A DNA stretch of 64,000 nt from Streptomyces hoynatensis. Lineage in GTDB: Bacteria > Actinomycetota > Actinomycetes > Streptomycetales > Streptomycetaceae. Under the pieces are notes generated by a model that saw nothing but the letters and a program-made list of their open reading frames with translations, searched no databases and was not told the origin of the DNA. Made by a program: the position numbers and the translations under genes. This document shows, in pieces, positions 52,822 through 59,946 of this stretch. The stretch is from the NCBI RefSeq assembly GCF_003626535.1, contig NZ_RBAL01000018.1, positions 1 to 64,000 of the forward strand, in the 5' to 3' direction. Position 1 is the first letter of the stretch, and every line of letters begins with the position of its first letter.

Positions 52822-53594
52822 CCCTGCTGCTCCTGGCCCACGGCAGCCGCGATCCGCGGCACGCCGCGACCGTGTCCGCGCTCGCCGCGCGGACACGGTC
52901 GCTGGCGCCCTCGCTGCGGGTGGCGGTGGCCTTCCTCGACTTCGACCGCCCGGGCGTGGGCGAGGCCCTGGCCGCGCTCCACGCGGCGGGCGAGCGGGAG
53001 GTCACGGCGGTGCCGCTGCTGCTGACCAGGGCCTACCACGCCAAGACCGACATCCCCGCGGCCCTGGCGGAGCAGACCGCGCGGCTGCCGGGGCTGCGGG
53101 TGCGGCAGGCCGAGGTGCTCGGTCCCGACCCGCTGCTGCTGGCGGCGGTGACCCGTCGCCTGGGCGAAGCCGTGGCGGCAGGGCGCGGTCTGGGCGCGGG
53201 GGGCCTGGGTCCGGCTCGCCGGGCGGAGATCGGGGTGGTGCTGGCGGCGGCCGGCTCCTCGGACCCGGAGGCGCTCGCGGTGCTCGCGGAAACCGCGCGG
53301 GAGTGGCGGCGTACCGCAGGTTGGTGCGCTGTGCGGCCCGCGTTCGCCTCCGCCGCGCGGCCCACCACGGCGGACGCGGTGCGCGCCCTGCGCGCGGACG
53401 GCGTCCGCCGGGTGGCCGTGGCTCCCTACGTCCTGGCGCCCGGGCGGCTGCCGGACCGGATCTTCGCCGGGGCGCGGGAGGCGGGTGCGGACGTGGTGGC
53501 GCCGGTGCTCGGCGCCGCCCCGGAGCTGGCGCGGCTGGTGCTGCGCCGCCACGCGGCGGCGCGGGGTGCCGGCCGGCTGCTGCTCGCGGGCTGA
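52818..53594 (+). CDS. Sirohydrochlorin chelatase (CbiX/SirB family)
   Basis: A 258-aa cytosolic chelatase with two CbiX-like repeats. The N-terminal repeat has LLLLAHGSRDPRH with the metal-binding His and LLLTRAYHAKTDIPAAL with the second; the C-terminal repeat keeps the fold (APYVLAPGRLPDRI). It inserts iron into sirohydrochlorin to give siroheme, the cofactor of the sulfite reductase at the head of the cluster. Its GTG overlaps the permease stop. Cobalt use for cobalamin is possible in the family but context favours iron. Confidence 0.9.
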   Translation: MTLLLLAHGSRDPRHAATVSALAARTRSLAPSLRVAVAFLDFDRPGVGEALAALHAAGEREVTAVPLLLTRAYHAKTDIPAALAEQTARLPGLRVRQAEVLGPDPLLLAAVTRRLGEAVAAGRGLGAGGLGPARRAEIGVVLAAAGSSDPEALAVLAETAREWRRTAGWCAVRPAFASAARPTTADAVRALRADGVRRVAVAPYVLAPGRLPDRIFAGAREAGADVVAPVLGAAPELARLVLRRHAAARGAGRLLLAG

Positions 53595-53682
53595 GTCCGG
53601 CGCCCGCGGGGGCCGGGCCGTGCCGGGGGGAGGCGTCCGGTGCCGCGTGCGGGGCGAGTTCCCGGCTCGGGTGCGGCGTGCG

Positions 53683-53711
53683 GGGCCGGGCCGCGCGGGG
53701 CGGCCCGGCCC
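53683..53711. terminator. Terminator at the end of the sulfur operon
   Basis: An 11-bp perfect stem (GGGCCGGGCCG / CGGCCCGGCCC) with a 7-nt loop between the convergent chelatase and orphan-regulator genes. Confidence 0.65.
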
Positions 53712-53723
53712 GAGGGGGCCGGC

Positions 53724-54353
53724 TCAGGCGCTCGGCACGTACTTGTAGCCGACGCGCCGCACGGTGACGATGCGCTCGCGGTAGCCGGCGCCCAGCTTGC
53801 GGCGCAGCCTGGCGATGTGCACGTCCACGGTGCGCTGGTCGCCGACGGGGCCGTAGCCCCAGATGGCGGCGACCAGTTGCTCGCGCGTGTAGACCCGGTG
53901 CGGGTGCCGCACCAGGTGCGCGATGAGCTCGAACTCCAGGTAGGTGAGCCGCAGGAGCGTGCCGTCCACGGTGACGGTGCGCTCCTCGGTGTCGACGGTG
54001 ATGCCCTGCCCGGCGCCCCGCTCGGCGGCGTTTCCGGGCCCTGGCACCGGGGCCACGGCGCCGCTCGCGGACAGGAGTTCGGTCAGCTGGTGCGGCTGGG
54101 TGCCGGCCGGGGCGAGGATCAGGTAGCCGACCAGGGGGACGGTGCCCTCCTGCGGCCGCCGGGTGCCTGGCACCTCGGGGACCAGGGTCACGGTGACGTC
54201 GGACAGGTCGGGAAGGCCGGACAGGTCGGGAAGGCCGTGGAGGTCGGGGAGGGAGGGGAGGGGGGTGAGGTGCCGCGCGAGCGGTTCCTTGCGCGCGGTC
54301 CTGGGCGGGCCGATGCGGCCCACCCCGTCGTGGTTGACGCCGGGGAGAGTCAT
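53724..54353 (-). CDS. Orphan OmpR-type winged-helix regulator without receiver domain
   Basis: A 209-aa regulator. The C-terminal Trans_reg_C winged helix is typical (RLTYLEFELIAHLVRHPHRVYTREQL, AIWGYGPVGDQRTVDVHIARLRRKL, RRVGYKYVP, given in parts). The N-terminal 110 residues show no response-regulator receiver and no phospho-acceptor Asp; they carry a short repeat, LPDLSGLPDLSDV, and an uncharacterised domain. A cysteine-codon leader ORF lies upstream of it on its own strand, with no other gene between, and cysteine dioxygenase is divergent, so it may govern sulfur-amino-acid metabolism. ATG after AAAGG. Confidence 0.8.
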   Translation of the reverse strand: MTLPGVNHDGVGRIGPPRTARKEPLARHLTPLPSLPDLHGLPDLSGLPDLSDVTVTLVPEVPGTRRPQEGTVPLVGYLILAPAGTQPHQLTELLSASGAVAPVPGPGNAAERGAGQGITVDTEERTVTVDGTLLRLTYLEFELIAHLVRHPHRVYTREQLVAAIWGYGPVGDQRTVDVHIARLRRKLGAGYRERIVTVRRVGYKYVPSA

Positions 54354-54535
54354 GCTGCTGCCTTTCGCGGTTCACCGAATGCAGGGGTGAGGGCAGCCGG
54401 AGAGATCTTCGCGTGAGGCGGTCACGGGCCGGAAACGACCGGGAAAACAGGCAAAAGGACGAAGGGCCCGTAAAGCCCGGGAAATTCCGGAAAGCGCCTG
54501 GCGGAACGCGAGAGAAAACCGGCCGGCCGGCTGGT
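54354..54535 (-). promoter_or_regulatory. Leader transcript of orphan regulator, pyrimidine-rich
   Basis: 182 nt between the leader ORF stop and the regulator start. On the transcribed (minus-sense) RNA C exceeds G by about 62 to 41 at 54371-54530 and U is abundant, giving a long C/U-rich RNA with little strong structure, as in the other two leader regions. A Rho-loading function is inference. Confidence 0.4.
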
Positions 54536-54619
54536 TCAGCGGCCGACGGCACAGATGGCGCTGGCTTGCCGCCGAAGATCGACGTGCAGCCGCGCGACGA
54601 GAAAGTCAGCTTGACTCAC
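54536..54619 (-). CDS. Cysteine-codon leader peptide (27 aa) of the orphan regulator gene
   Basis: A GTG-started short ORF: MSQADFLVARL, then HVDLRRQASAIC and AVGR. It has the same HVD[FL]xRx[AS]SA[IL]C core as the leaders at 43584 and 54835 with identical His-to-Cys spacing and the same rare TGT Cys codon five codons before the stop. No ribosome-binding site is present; a -35/-10 pair ends 8 nt before the GTG, so the transcript would be leaderless. It is 182 nt upstream of the winged-helix regulator on the same strand. Confidence 0.72.
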   Translation of the reverse strand: MSQADFLVARLHVDLRRQASAICAVGR

Positions 54620-54627
54620 GGTAATTG

Positions 54628-54657
54628 AGCATGCCAGCGGCCGAGGCTTACCGTCAA
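54628..54657 (-). promoter_or_regulatory. Promoter of leader / orphan regulator (minus strand)
   Basis: TTGACG (54657-54652), 18-nt spacer, CATGCT (54633-54628), then 8 nt to the leader GTG. The -35 is close to consensus. The layout mirrors the divergent leader promoter at 54799-54828. Confidence 0.6.
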
Positions 54658-54798
54658 GGTAATTCCGGCGCCGTCTCAAATGCCGAAACGCCGGGCTTTC
54701 TGTGGGTCCCGCGGGCCGCCTTCGCGCCCCCGGCAGCCGCGCGCACGCCCGCGAACATTGCCGTGACATTGCGCCGTGTTGCGCGTTTCCGGCCCGGC

Positions 54799-54828
54799 TT
54801 GACCTCGCGAGCGCCGTCCTGTCACTGT
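54799..54828 (+). promoter_or_regulatory. Promoter of leader / cysteine dioxygenase (plus strand)
   Basis: TTGACC (54799-54804), 18-nt spacer, CACTGT (54823-54828), then exactly 6 nt to the leader ATG: a standard sigma-HrdB-like promoter for a leaderless transcript. Confidence 0.6.
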
Positions 54829-54834
54829 GTCGCC

Positions 54835-54921
54835 ATGGCAACCGGCAAGCGCTTCTTCTCCAGGTGGCACGTGGACCTCGTCCGTGTCGCCAGCGCGCTG
54901 TGTCGCCCCGGCCGTCCCTGA
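54835..54921 (+). CDS. Cysteine-codon leader peptide (28 aa) of the cysteine dioxygenase operon
   Basis: ATG-started short ORF: MATGKRFFSRW, HVDLVRVASALC and RPGRP. The core matches the leaders at 43584 and 54536 residue for residue in spacing, with one TGT Cys codon six codons before the stop. It starts at the inferred transcription start, so no ribosome-binding site is needed. The cysteine dioxygenase gene begins 245 nt downstream on the same strand. Inferred to sense cysteinyl-tRNA supply. Confidence 0.75.
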   Translation: MATGKRFFSRWHVDLVRVASALCRPGRP

Positions 54922-55166
54922 ATCGACGGCCATCCGGCGCCTGACCTCGGGCGCCGCCCGCTTCTCCCTTTCGGTTCCCGAAATCCCCGGTCTTCCCGGC
55001 CCTTTCCGCATGGCCGGCTTCCCGCGTCGCCGGCCGCCGGGTGCGGCCCCTCGCCGAAGGCCGCGTCGCCGTTCCGCAGGCGCCGGGCCCCGGGTTCCGG
55101 GTTTCCCCCGTCTCGCCGCCCGGGCGTTCCCGGCTCCCGCCCGGCGTACCCCTCGTGAGGTCCTGA
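54922..55166 (+). promoter_or_regulatory. C/U-rich leader transcript before cysteine dioxygenase
   Basis: The RNA is C/U-rich: at 54931-55150 I count about 104 C and 68 G, and at 54961-55010 only 10-12 G in 50 nt. No coding frame is supported. It contains several possible GC hairpins (GCGCCTGACCTCGGGCGC region at 54937-54954) but no T-run terminator. It is the counterpart of 43668-43869. Confidence 0.45.
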
Positions 55167-55634
55167 ATGTCGCTGCCCTCCCCTTCCCTCGTCACGCCAC
55201 GCCAACTCGCCGCCACCGTACGGAGGTTCGCCGCCCGCCCCGAGCTGTGGCGCCCGCAGGCCCGCTTCACCTCGCCGGAGCGCTGGTACCAGCGCCTTGA
55301 GGTGACAGAAGACCACGAGGTCTGGCTGCTGACCTGGCTTCCCGGCCAGGGCACGGAGATCCACGACCACGGGGACGCCTCCGGCTCCTTCGGCGTGGTC
55401 GAGGGCACGCTGACCGAGCGCTCCTTCGGCTCCGGCGGGGCGCGGGAGCGGTCGCTCGGCCCCGGCGGGCTCAGGGCGTTCGGCCCCGACTACGTCCACC
55501 AGGTGGTCAACGACCAGACCGCGCCCGCGATCAGCATCCACGCCTACTCCCCCGTGCTGACCAGGCAGTCCTACTATGCGCAGACCGCGGACGGCGGCCT
55601 GCGGCTGCTGCGCACCGACGCGGTGGAGGACTGA
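55167..55634 (+). CDS. Cysteine dioxygenase
   Basis: A 155-aa cupin that oxidises cysteine to cysteine sulfinate. The iron ligands are His66 and His68 in EIHDHGDASGSFGVVEG and His111 in DYVHQVVN; LLTWLPGQGTE precedes the cupin motif. Length fits the bacterial family. ATG with GAGG upstream. Its stop overlaps the rhodanese ATG (TGATG). It removes excess cysteine, the opposite direction from the sulfate assimilation genes, which makes shared leader control interesting. Confidence 0.92.
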   Translation: MSLPSPSLVTPRQLAATVRRFAARPELWRPQARFTSPERWYQRLEVTEDHEVWLLTWLPGQGTEIHDHGDASGSFGVVEGTLTERSFGSGGARERSLGPGGLRAFGPDYVHQVVNDQTAPAISIHAYSPVLTRQSYYAQTADGGLRLLRTDAVED

Positions 55635-56020
55635 TGGCGGGCGCCGTCGACGCCCACCTCGCCGCGGTCAGAAGGACCCTGGACCGGCTCGAACCGCACC
55701 AGGCGCGGGCGGAGGCCGCGGCCGGGGCCGTGCTGGTCGACACCAGGCCGGAGTTCCAGCGGGCGGCGGGGGGCACGATCCCCGGCGCCCTGCTGATCGA
55801 GCGCAACCACCTGGAGTGGCGGTGCGATCCGGGCAGCGGCGCCTCGGTGCCGGAGGCGACGGGCCCCGACGTGCGCTGGATCGTGTTCTGTGAGGAGGGC
55901 TACGCCTCCTCGCTGGCCGCGGCCTCGTTGCGCGCGATCGGCCTTTCCCGGGCGACGGACCTGGTGGGCGGCTTCCGGGCCTGGCGCGCCGCCGGCCTGC
56001 CGGTCACCCCTCCCGCCTGA
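55634..56020 (+). CDS. Single-domain rhodanese-like sulfurtransferase
   Basis: A 128-aa protein with one rhodanese domain. VLVDTRPEFQRAAGGTIPGAL is the N-terminal CH2-type motif and the active-site loop is FCEEGYASSLAA with Cys86. The long helical start (HLAAVRRTLDRLEPHQA) is typical of actinobacterial copies next to cysteine dioxygenase. It is translationally coupled to that gene. It probably moves sulfane sulfur derived from cysteine; acceptor unknown. Confidence 0.9.
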   Translation: MAGAVDAHLAAVRRTLDRLEPHQARAEAAAGAVLVDTRPEFQRAAGGTIPGALLIERNHLEWRCDPGSGASVPEATGPDVRWIVFCEEGYASSLAAASLRAIGLSRATDLVGGFRAWRAAGLPVTPPA

Positions 56021-56195
56021 GCGCCCCACCGGCCCGCGCGCCCTCGGGCCCGCGCGGGCCCTCCGGCTCCCGCGGCCTCCGCGCTCCGGCTCCCGCGCCC
56101 TCGGGCACGCCCCACAGGGGCGGCGTGCACCGGGGGCGGGCACCGAACGGGCGCGTGGGCAGGCGGTTTCGGCGGGCGGGCCGGGTGCGTCTGCC

Positions 56196-57173
56196 TCAGC
56201 CGGCCAGCGCCCGCGCCTCCTTCTCCGGCGCGAGCCCCAGGCCCGGGCGCTCCCCCGGCGCCTCCGGCAGGCCCCGCAGCCAGGCCCAGGTATCGGCGAC
56301 GGTCTCGCGGACCGGCCGGCAGACGAGCCCCGCGGCCAGCGCCTTCCCGGTGCCGGACCGGTGCAGGGCGTCGTGCGCCTCGCCCGGCGGCGTCCACACC
56401 GGCAGCTCGGTCCAGGGGGCGATCTGGGCCGCGAGCACCCGTTCCGGCGGGGTCCAGCACAACTCGGCGCCGGAGCCGGTGAGTTCGGCGCAGGTTTCGA
56501 GCAGCTCCCCCATGGTGGCGTGCCCCGGCCTGCTCACCAGGTTGTAGGGGCCCGCCAGGCCGCGCTCCGCGGCGTCCAGCGCCCAGGCCGCCAGGTCGCG
56601 CGCGTCGACGTACTGGATCGGCAGCTCGCGGGGCCCCGGGGCCAGCACCCGGCCGCCGCGGGCCATCCGGTTCAGCCACCACGGCAGGCGGCCGACGTTC
56701 TCCCAGGGGCCGAGGATCAGCCCGGCGCGGACCAGCAGCGTGCGGCCGGGCCCGAAGGCGGCCTCGGCGGCGAGTTCGCCGCCCCGCTTGTCGGCGGCGT
56801 ACTCCGTGGCCGCGGCGTCGGGCGACCCCGCCACGAGGGGCGCGTCCTCGCCGCTGCCGGCCGCCGTCGGCCAGGCGTAGACGGACCTGCTGGAGACGTA
56901 GGTGTAGTGCCGGGCCCGCCCGGCGAGCAGCGTGGCCGCGTCGCGCACGGCGCTCGGCGCCCCGCTCCAGGTGTCCAGGACCAGGTCCCACGTGCCCTGG
57001 GCCAGGGCGTCCAGGCCGCCCTCGGCCGTGCGGTCGCCGTGCAGCACGGTGACGCCCGTGGGCGCGGGGCGGGTTCCCCGGTGGAATGCGGTGACGTCCC
57101 AGCCGCGGCGCCCGGCCTCCGCCACGGCGGCGCGGCCGACGAACTCCGTGCCTCCCAGTACCAGAAGTCTCAT
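56196..57173 (-). CDS. NAD-dependent epimerase/reductase-like protein (atypical SDR)
   Basis: A 325-aa extended SDR. The nucleotide-binding motif is LVLGGTEFVGRAAV, a form seen in atypical SDRs of the isoflavone-reductase/mRNA-binding-like group; YVSSRSVYAWP replaces the usual Ser/Tyr region and the classic YxxxK is not obvious (YAADKRGGE is the likely equivalent). PIQYVDARDLAAWAL is a family hallmark. ATG start without a strong ribosome-binding site. Transcribed alone; substrate unknown. Confidence 0.8.
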   Translation of the reverse strand: MRLLVLGGTEFVGRAAVAEAGRRGWDVTAFHRGTRPAPTGVTVLHGDRTAEGGLDALAQGTWDLVLDTWSGAPSAVRDAATLLAGRARHYTYVSSRSVYAWPTAAGSGEDAPLVAGSPDAAATEYAADKRGGELAAEAAFGPGRTLLVRAGLILGPWENVGRLPWWLNRMARGGRVLAPGPRELPIQYVDARDLAAWALDAAERGLAGPYNLVSRPGHATMGELLETCAELTGSGAELCWTPPERVLAAQIAPWTELPVWTPPGEAHDALHRSGTGKALAAGLVCRPVRETVADTWAWLRGLPEAPGERPGLGLAPEKEARALAG

Positions 57174-57288
57174 GGCACCAGCCTGGCCGCCGGCCGCGGC
57201 GGGAGCCGGACCGCCTCGCCCTCGGCAGATTCGCGCAGGGCCGAATGCCCCGCCCCGGGGTGGCGCGGGCGGCGGCCGGGCGCCCCGC

Positions 57289-57963
57289 TCAGCCGGGGGC
57301 AGGCCGCCCGGTGAGGTCGAGCAGGGCGCGCACGGTGCGCCAGTTGCGGGCGGTGGCCAGGAGGCCGGGCGGCGAGGTGGCCAGCAGGGCGCCGAGCCTG
57401 CTGCGGCCCATGCCGCCCGGGAAGTAGGCGAAGATCTCCCGCTCGCCGAGCCGGAACTCGTCGGGCGCGTACGCCGCCGCCTCGGCCGCGTGCAGCGGGT
57501 GCGCCCCGGCCGGGCCGCCGAGGAAGACGACGGAGAGCTTCGCCGGGTCGAGCGCGTCGGCGGGGAAGGGGCAGCGCGCCGCGGTCGCCGCCAGTTCGGC
57601 CGCGCTCAGCAGCAGGCAGTCGACCCGGAAGCCGAAGCGCGCGGCGAGGGCGTCCTGCAGTTCGGCGGTCAGCAGGTCCCGGCCGCCCGCGGGCGCGGTG
57701 AACACCGCGTTCCCGCTCTGCAGCCAGGTGCGCACGCCCCGGTGCCCGAGGCCGGTGAGCACCTCGCGCAGCGCGGCCATCGGCATCCGGCGCCCGCCGA
57801 CGTTGACGCCGCGCAGCAGCGCCACGTACTCCGTCGTCTCCGGGGCGCCCGGCCCGTCCTGCGCCGCCGGCCGGCCGGGGCTCTGCCCCGCCTCGGGCCG
57901 GGCCGCGCGGGCGCGGCCCGGCGCCGTGCCCTGGTCCTGGCCCGCCGCCTCACTGGTGTCCAT
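57289..57963 (-). CDS. DUF1697 family protein
   Basis: A 224-aa protein with a 40-residue low-complexity N-terminus and then the DUF1697 domain: EYVALLRGVNVGGRRMPMAALREVL (part), TWLQSGNAVFTA, and the closing ATARNWRTVRALLDL. The function of the family is unknown. It starts 10 nt after the ECF41 sigma factor stop and is the third gene of that operon. An internal start at the domain edge is possible. Confidence 0.85.
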   Translation of the reverse strand: MDTSEAAGQDQGTAPGRARAARPEAGQSPGRPAAQDGPGAPETTEYVALLRGVNVGGRRMPMAALREVLTGLGHRGVRTWLQSGNAVFTAPAGGRDLLTAELQDALAARFGFRVDCLLLSAAELAATAARCPFPADALDPAKLSVVFLGGPAGAHPLHAAEAAAYAPDEFRLGEREIFAYFPGGMGRSRLGALLATSPPGLLATARNWRTVRALLDLTGRPAPG

Positions 57964-57973
57964 GGCGGCAAGC

Positions 57974-58867
57974 CTACGGCCGGGCGCGGCTCAGCTTGTC
58001 GGGGTTGCGGACGGCGTAGAGGGCGCGCACCCGGCCCGCCTCGACGTCGAAGAGGATCGCCTGCTCGTCGCCCTCGGCGCCGACCGCCCACACCGCGGGA
58101 AGACCGTTGAGCTCCACGACCCGCGCCTCGCGCACCGGGTTGCCGTGCAGGAGCGCGCCGAAGACCTCGATCACCTGCTCGCGCCCGGCGAGCGGCACCG
58201 GGTAGGCGCGGGCCTTGCCGCCGCCGTCGCTCCAGGCGACGACGTCCTCGCTGAGCAGTTCCCGCAGCGGGGCCAGGTCCCCGCTGCGGGCCGCGTCCAG
58301 GAAGCGCGCCACCAGTTCGGTGTGCTCACCGGGCGAGGAGGCGAACCGGTCCCGGCCGCTGCGCACCCGCCGGCGCGCCCGGTGGTGGTACTGGCGGCAG
58401 GTCGCCGCCGGGGAGCCGACCACCTCCGCGATCTCCTCGTAGGGCAGCCCGAACGCCTCGCGCAGCACGAACACCGCGCGTTCCGGCGGGGACAGCCGCT
58501 CCAGCAGGTGCACCGCGGCGTAGGAGACGGTGTCGCGCAACTCCGCGGTGTCCAGCGGCCCCAGCGCGCCGTCGCCCACCGGCACCGGCTCGGGCAGCCA
58601 GGGCCCGGTGTACGCCTCGCGGGTCACGCGGGCCGACCTGAGCTGGTCGAGGGCGAGCCTGGTGACCGTGGTCGCCAGGAAGGCGCGGGGACTGCGCACC
58701 GTGGCGCGGTCGGTGCCGACCCACCTGACCCACGCCTCCTGCACGACGTCCTCCGCGTCCCACATGCTGCCGAGCAGGCGGTAGGCGAGCCCGAGCAGCA
58801 GCGGCCGGTGGGCCTCGAACACCTCCTCGGGCCGCGCCACGGCGTCGGCGGGCTCAGGCGCCGGCAC
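57974..58867 (-). CDS. ECF41-type RNA polymerase sigma factor (SigJ-like, SnoaL tail)
   Basis: A 297-aa sigma factor. Region 2 (LLGLAYRLLGSMWDAEDVVQEAWVRW, part) and region 4 (LSPPERAVFVLREAFGLPYEEIAEVV) are followed by a C-terminal SnoaL-like domain. The ECF41 hallmarks WLPEP in the linker, DGGGK and the terminal NPDKL are all present. In this group the C-terminal domain replaces an anti-sigma factor and tunes activity. GTG 58867 follows GGGGGC and overlaps the upstream epimerase gene by 14 nt; such carboxymuconolactone decarboxylase/oxidoreductase/epimerase partners are usual for ECF41. Confidence 0.93.
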   Translation of the reverse strand: MPAPEPADAVARPEEVFEAHRPLLLGLAYRLLGSMWDAEDVVQEAWVRWVGTDRATVRSPRAFLATTVTRLALDQLRSARVTREAYTGPWLPEPVPVGDGALGPLDTAELRDTVSYAAVHLLERLSPPERAVFVLREAFGLPYEEIAEVVGSPAATCRQYHHRARRRVRSGRDRFASSPGEHTELVARFLDAARSGDLAPLRELLSEDVVAWSDGGGKARAYPVPLAGREQVIEVFGALLHGNPVREARVVELNGLPAVWAVGAEGDEQAILFDVEAGRVRALYAVRNPDKLSRARP

Positions 58868-59804
58868 CGACGCCCCCGAGTTCGGCGGTGAAGCCCGCCC
58901 GCCAGGTCGCGTAGCGCGGGCGCCAGTCGAGGCTGAGCTTCGCCCTGGCGTTGTCCGCGCCGCGCAGCCGGGTCATGAAGGCCACGCCGCCGGCGCCGAC
59001 GGCCAGCCTGGCCAGGGCCGTCGGCACCCGGCGCGGCGGCCGGCCGCCGACGAGGCGGGCCAGCTCGGGCAGCCAGACCGCGATCGGCGCCGGCTCGTCG
59101 TCGACCACGTTGAGGACGCCGGTGACGCTCTTGTCGAGCGCGGCGACCACGGCGGTGGCCGCGTCGTGCGCGTGGGTGAAGGAGAAGGTGGCGCCGGGGC
59201 CGCGGCCGATCAGCGGCAGGCTGCCCTTGCGGGCCTGCCGGACGAACGAGCCGCCGGGGGCGAAGGCCGATCCCGAGCCGTAGAGGTGGCCGAAGCGCAG
59301 GGTGAGTCCCCCGGCGCCGGCGACCTGCCGCTCCAGGTCGTCGGCCGCGGCCAGGACGGGGGCCAGGGCGCGCGGCGGGTTGCGCCAGGCCGGCACGTCC
59401 TCGTTGGCCGGCTCCCGGTCGTCCGGCTCGTAGTAGTAGGCGACGCTCTGGGCGACGATGCGCCGCACCCCGGCCCGCTGCGCCGCGGCGAGCAGGTTGC
59501 GGGTGCCCTCCGTGCGCAGCCGGTTGGTGGGGGCGAGCGCCCGGTCCATGTGGCGCGGGTTGATCTCGGCCGGAATCGCGGTGAGCAGGTGGACCAGCGC
59601 CTGCGGCCGGGCCCGCTCCACCGCCGCGGACAGCGCCTCGCGGTCGAGCGCGTCGGCGAGGACGGTCTCCACCCCGTCCGGCCAGTCGGCCGGCACGCGG
59701 GAGCGGGAGCGGGCCAAGGCCACCACCTCGTGGCCCGAGGAGAGGAGCAGGGGGACGAGCCGCCGGCCGATGACGCCGGTGGCGCCCGCGACGAGAACGC
59801 GCAT
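58854..59804 (-). CDS. NAD(P)-binding epimerase/oxidoreductase, ECF41 partner
   Basis: A 316-aa extended SDR. VLVAGATGVIGRRLVPLLLSSGHEVVALAR is the nucleotide-binding start (quoted in part: AGATGVIG at about 6-13), with SVAYYYEPDD in place of the catalytic Tyr region. ATG 59804 follows GGAGGG. First gene of the operon with the sigma factor and DUF1697 gene, preceded by a candidate ECF41 promoter. ECF41 sigma factors typically control just such a neighbouring oxidoreductase. Substrate unknown. Confidence 0.87.
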   Translation of the reverse strand: MRVLVAGATGVIGRRLVPLLLSSGHEVVALARSRSRVPADWPDGVETVLADALDREALSAAVERARPQALVHLLTAIPAEINPRHMDRALAPTNRLRTEGTRNLLAAAQRAGVRRIVAQSVAYYYEPDDREPANEDVPAWRNPPRALAPVLAAADDLERQVAGAGGLTLRFGHLYGSGSAFAPGGSFVRQARKGSLPLIGRGPGATFSFTHAHDAATAVVAALDKSVTGVLNVVDDEPAPIAVWLPELARLVGGRPPRRVPTALARLAVGAGGVAFMTRLRGADNARAKLSLDWRPRYATWRAGFTAELGGVGAGA

Positions 59805-59867
59805 GGGAATCCCTCCTGTGGGGCGTGCGGCCCCGGTGCGAGGTTCTCTTGTACAGGTCGGCACTGG

Positions 59868-59894
59868 GACGGGACAGGCGGCGCGGACGTGACG
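59868..59894 (-). promoter_or_regulatory. Candidate ECF41 promoter
   Basis: On the minus strand CGTCACG (59894-59888), a 16-nt spacer and CGTC (59871-59868) match the published ECF41 consensus TGTCACA-N16-CGTC at GTCAC and at the -10 exactly. It lies about 64 nt upstream of the epimerase start, implying autoregulation of the operon. Confidence 0.65.
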
Positions 59895-59946
59895 GAACGC
59901 CGGTGTGCCCTGGCTCACATGCCGGGCCGGCGTCGGGAAGTCTGCC

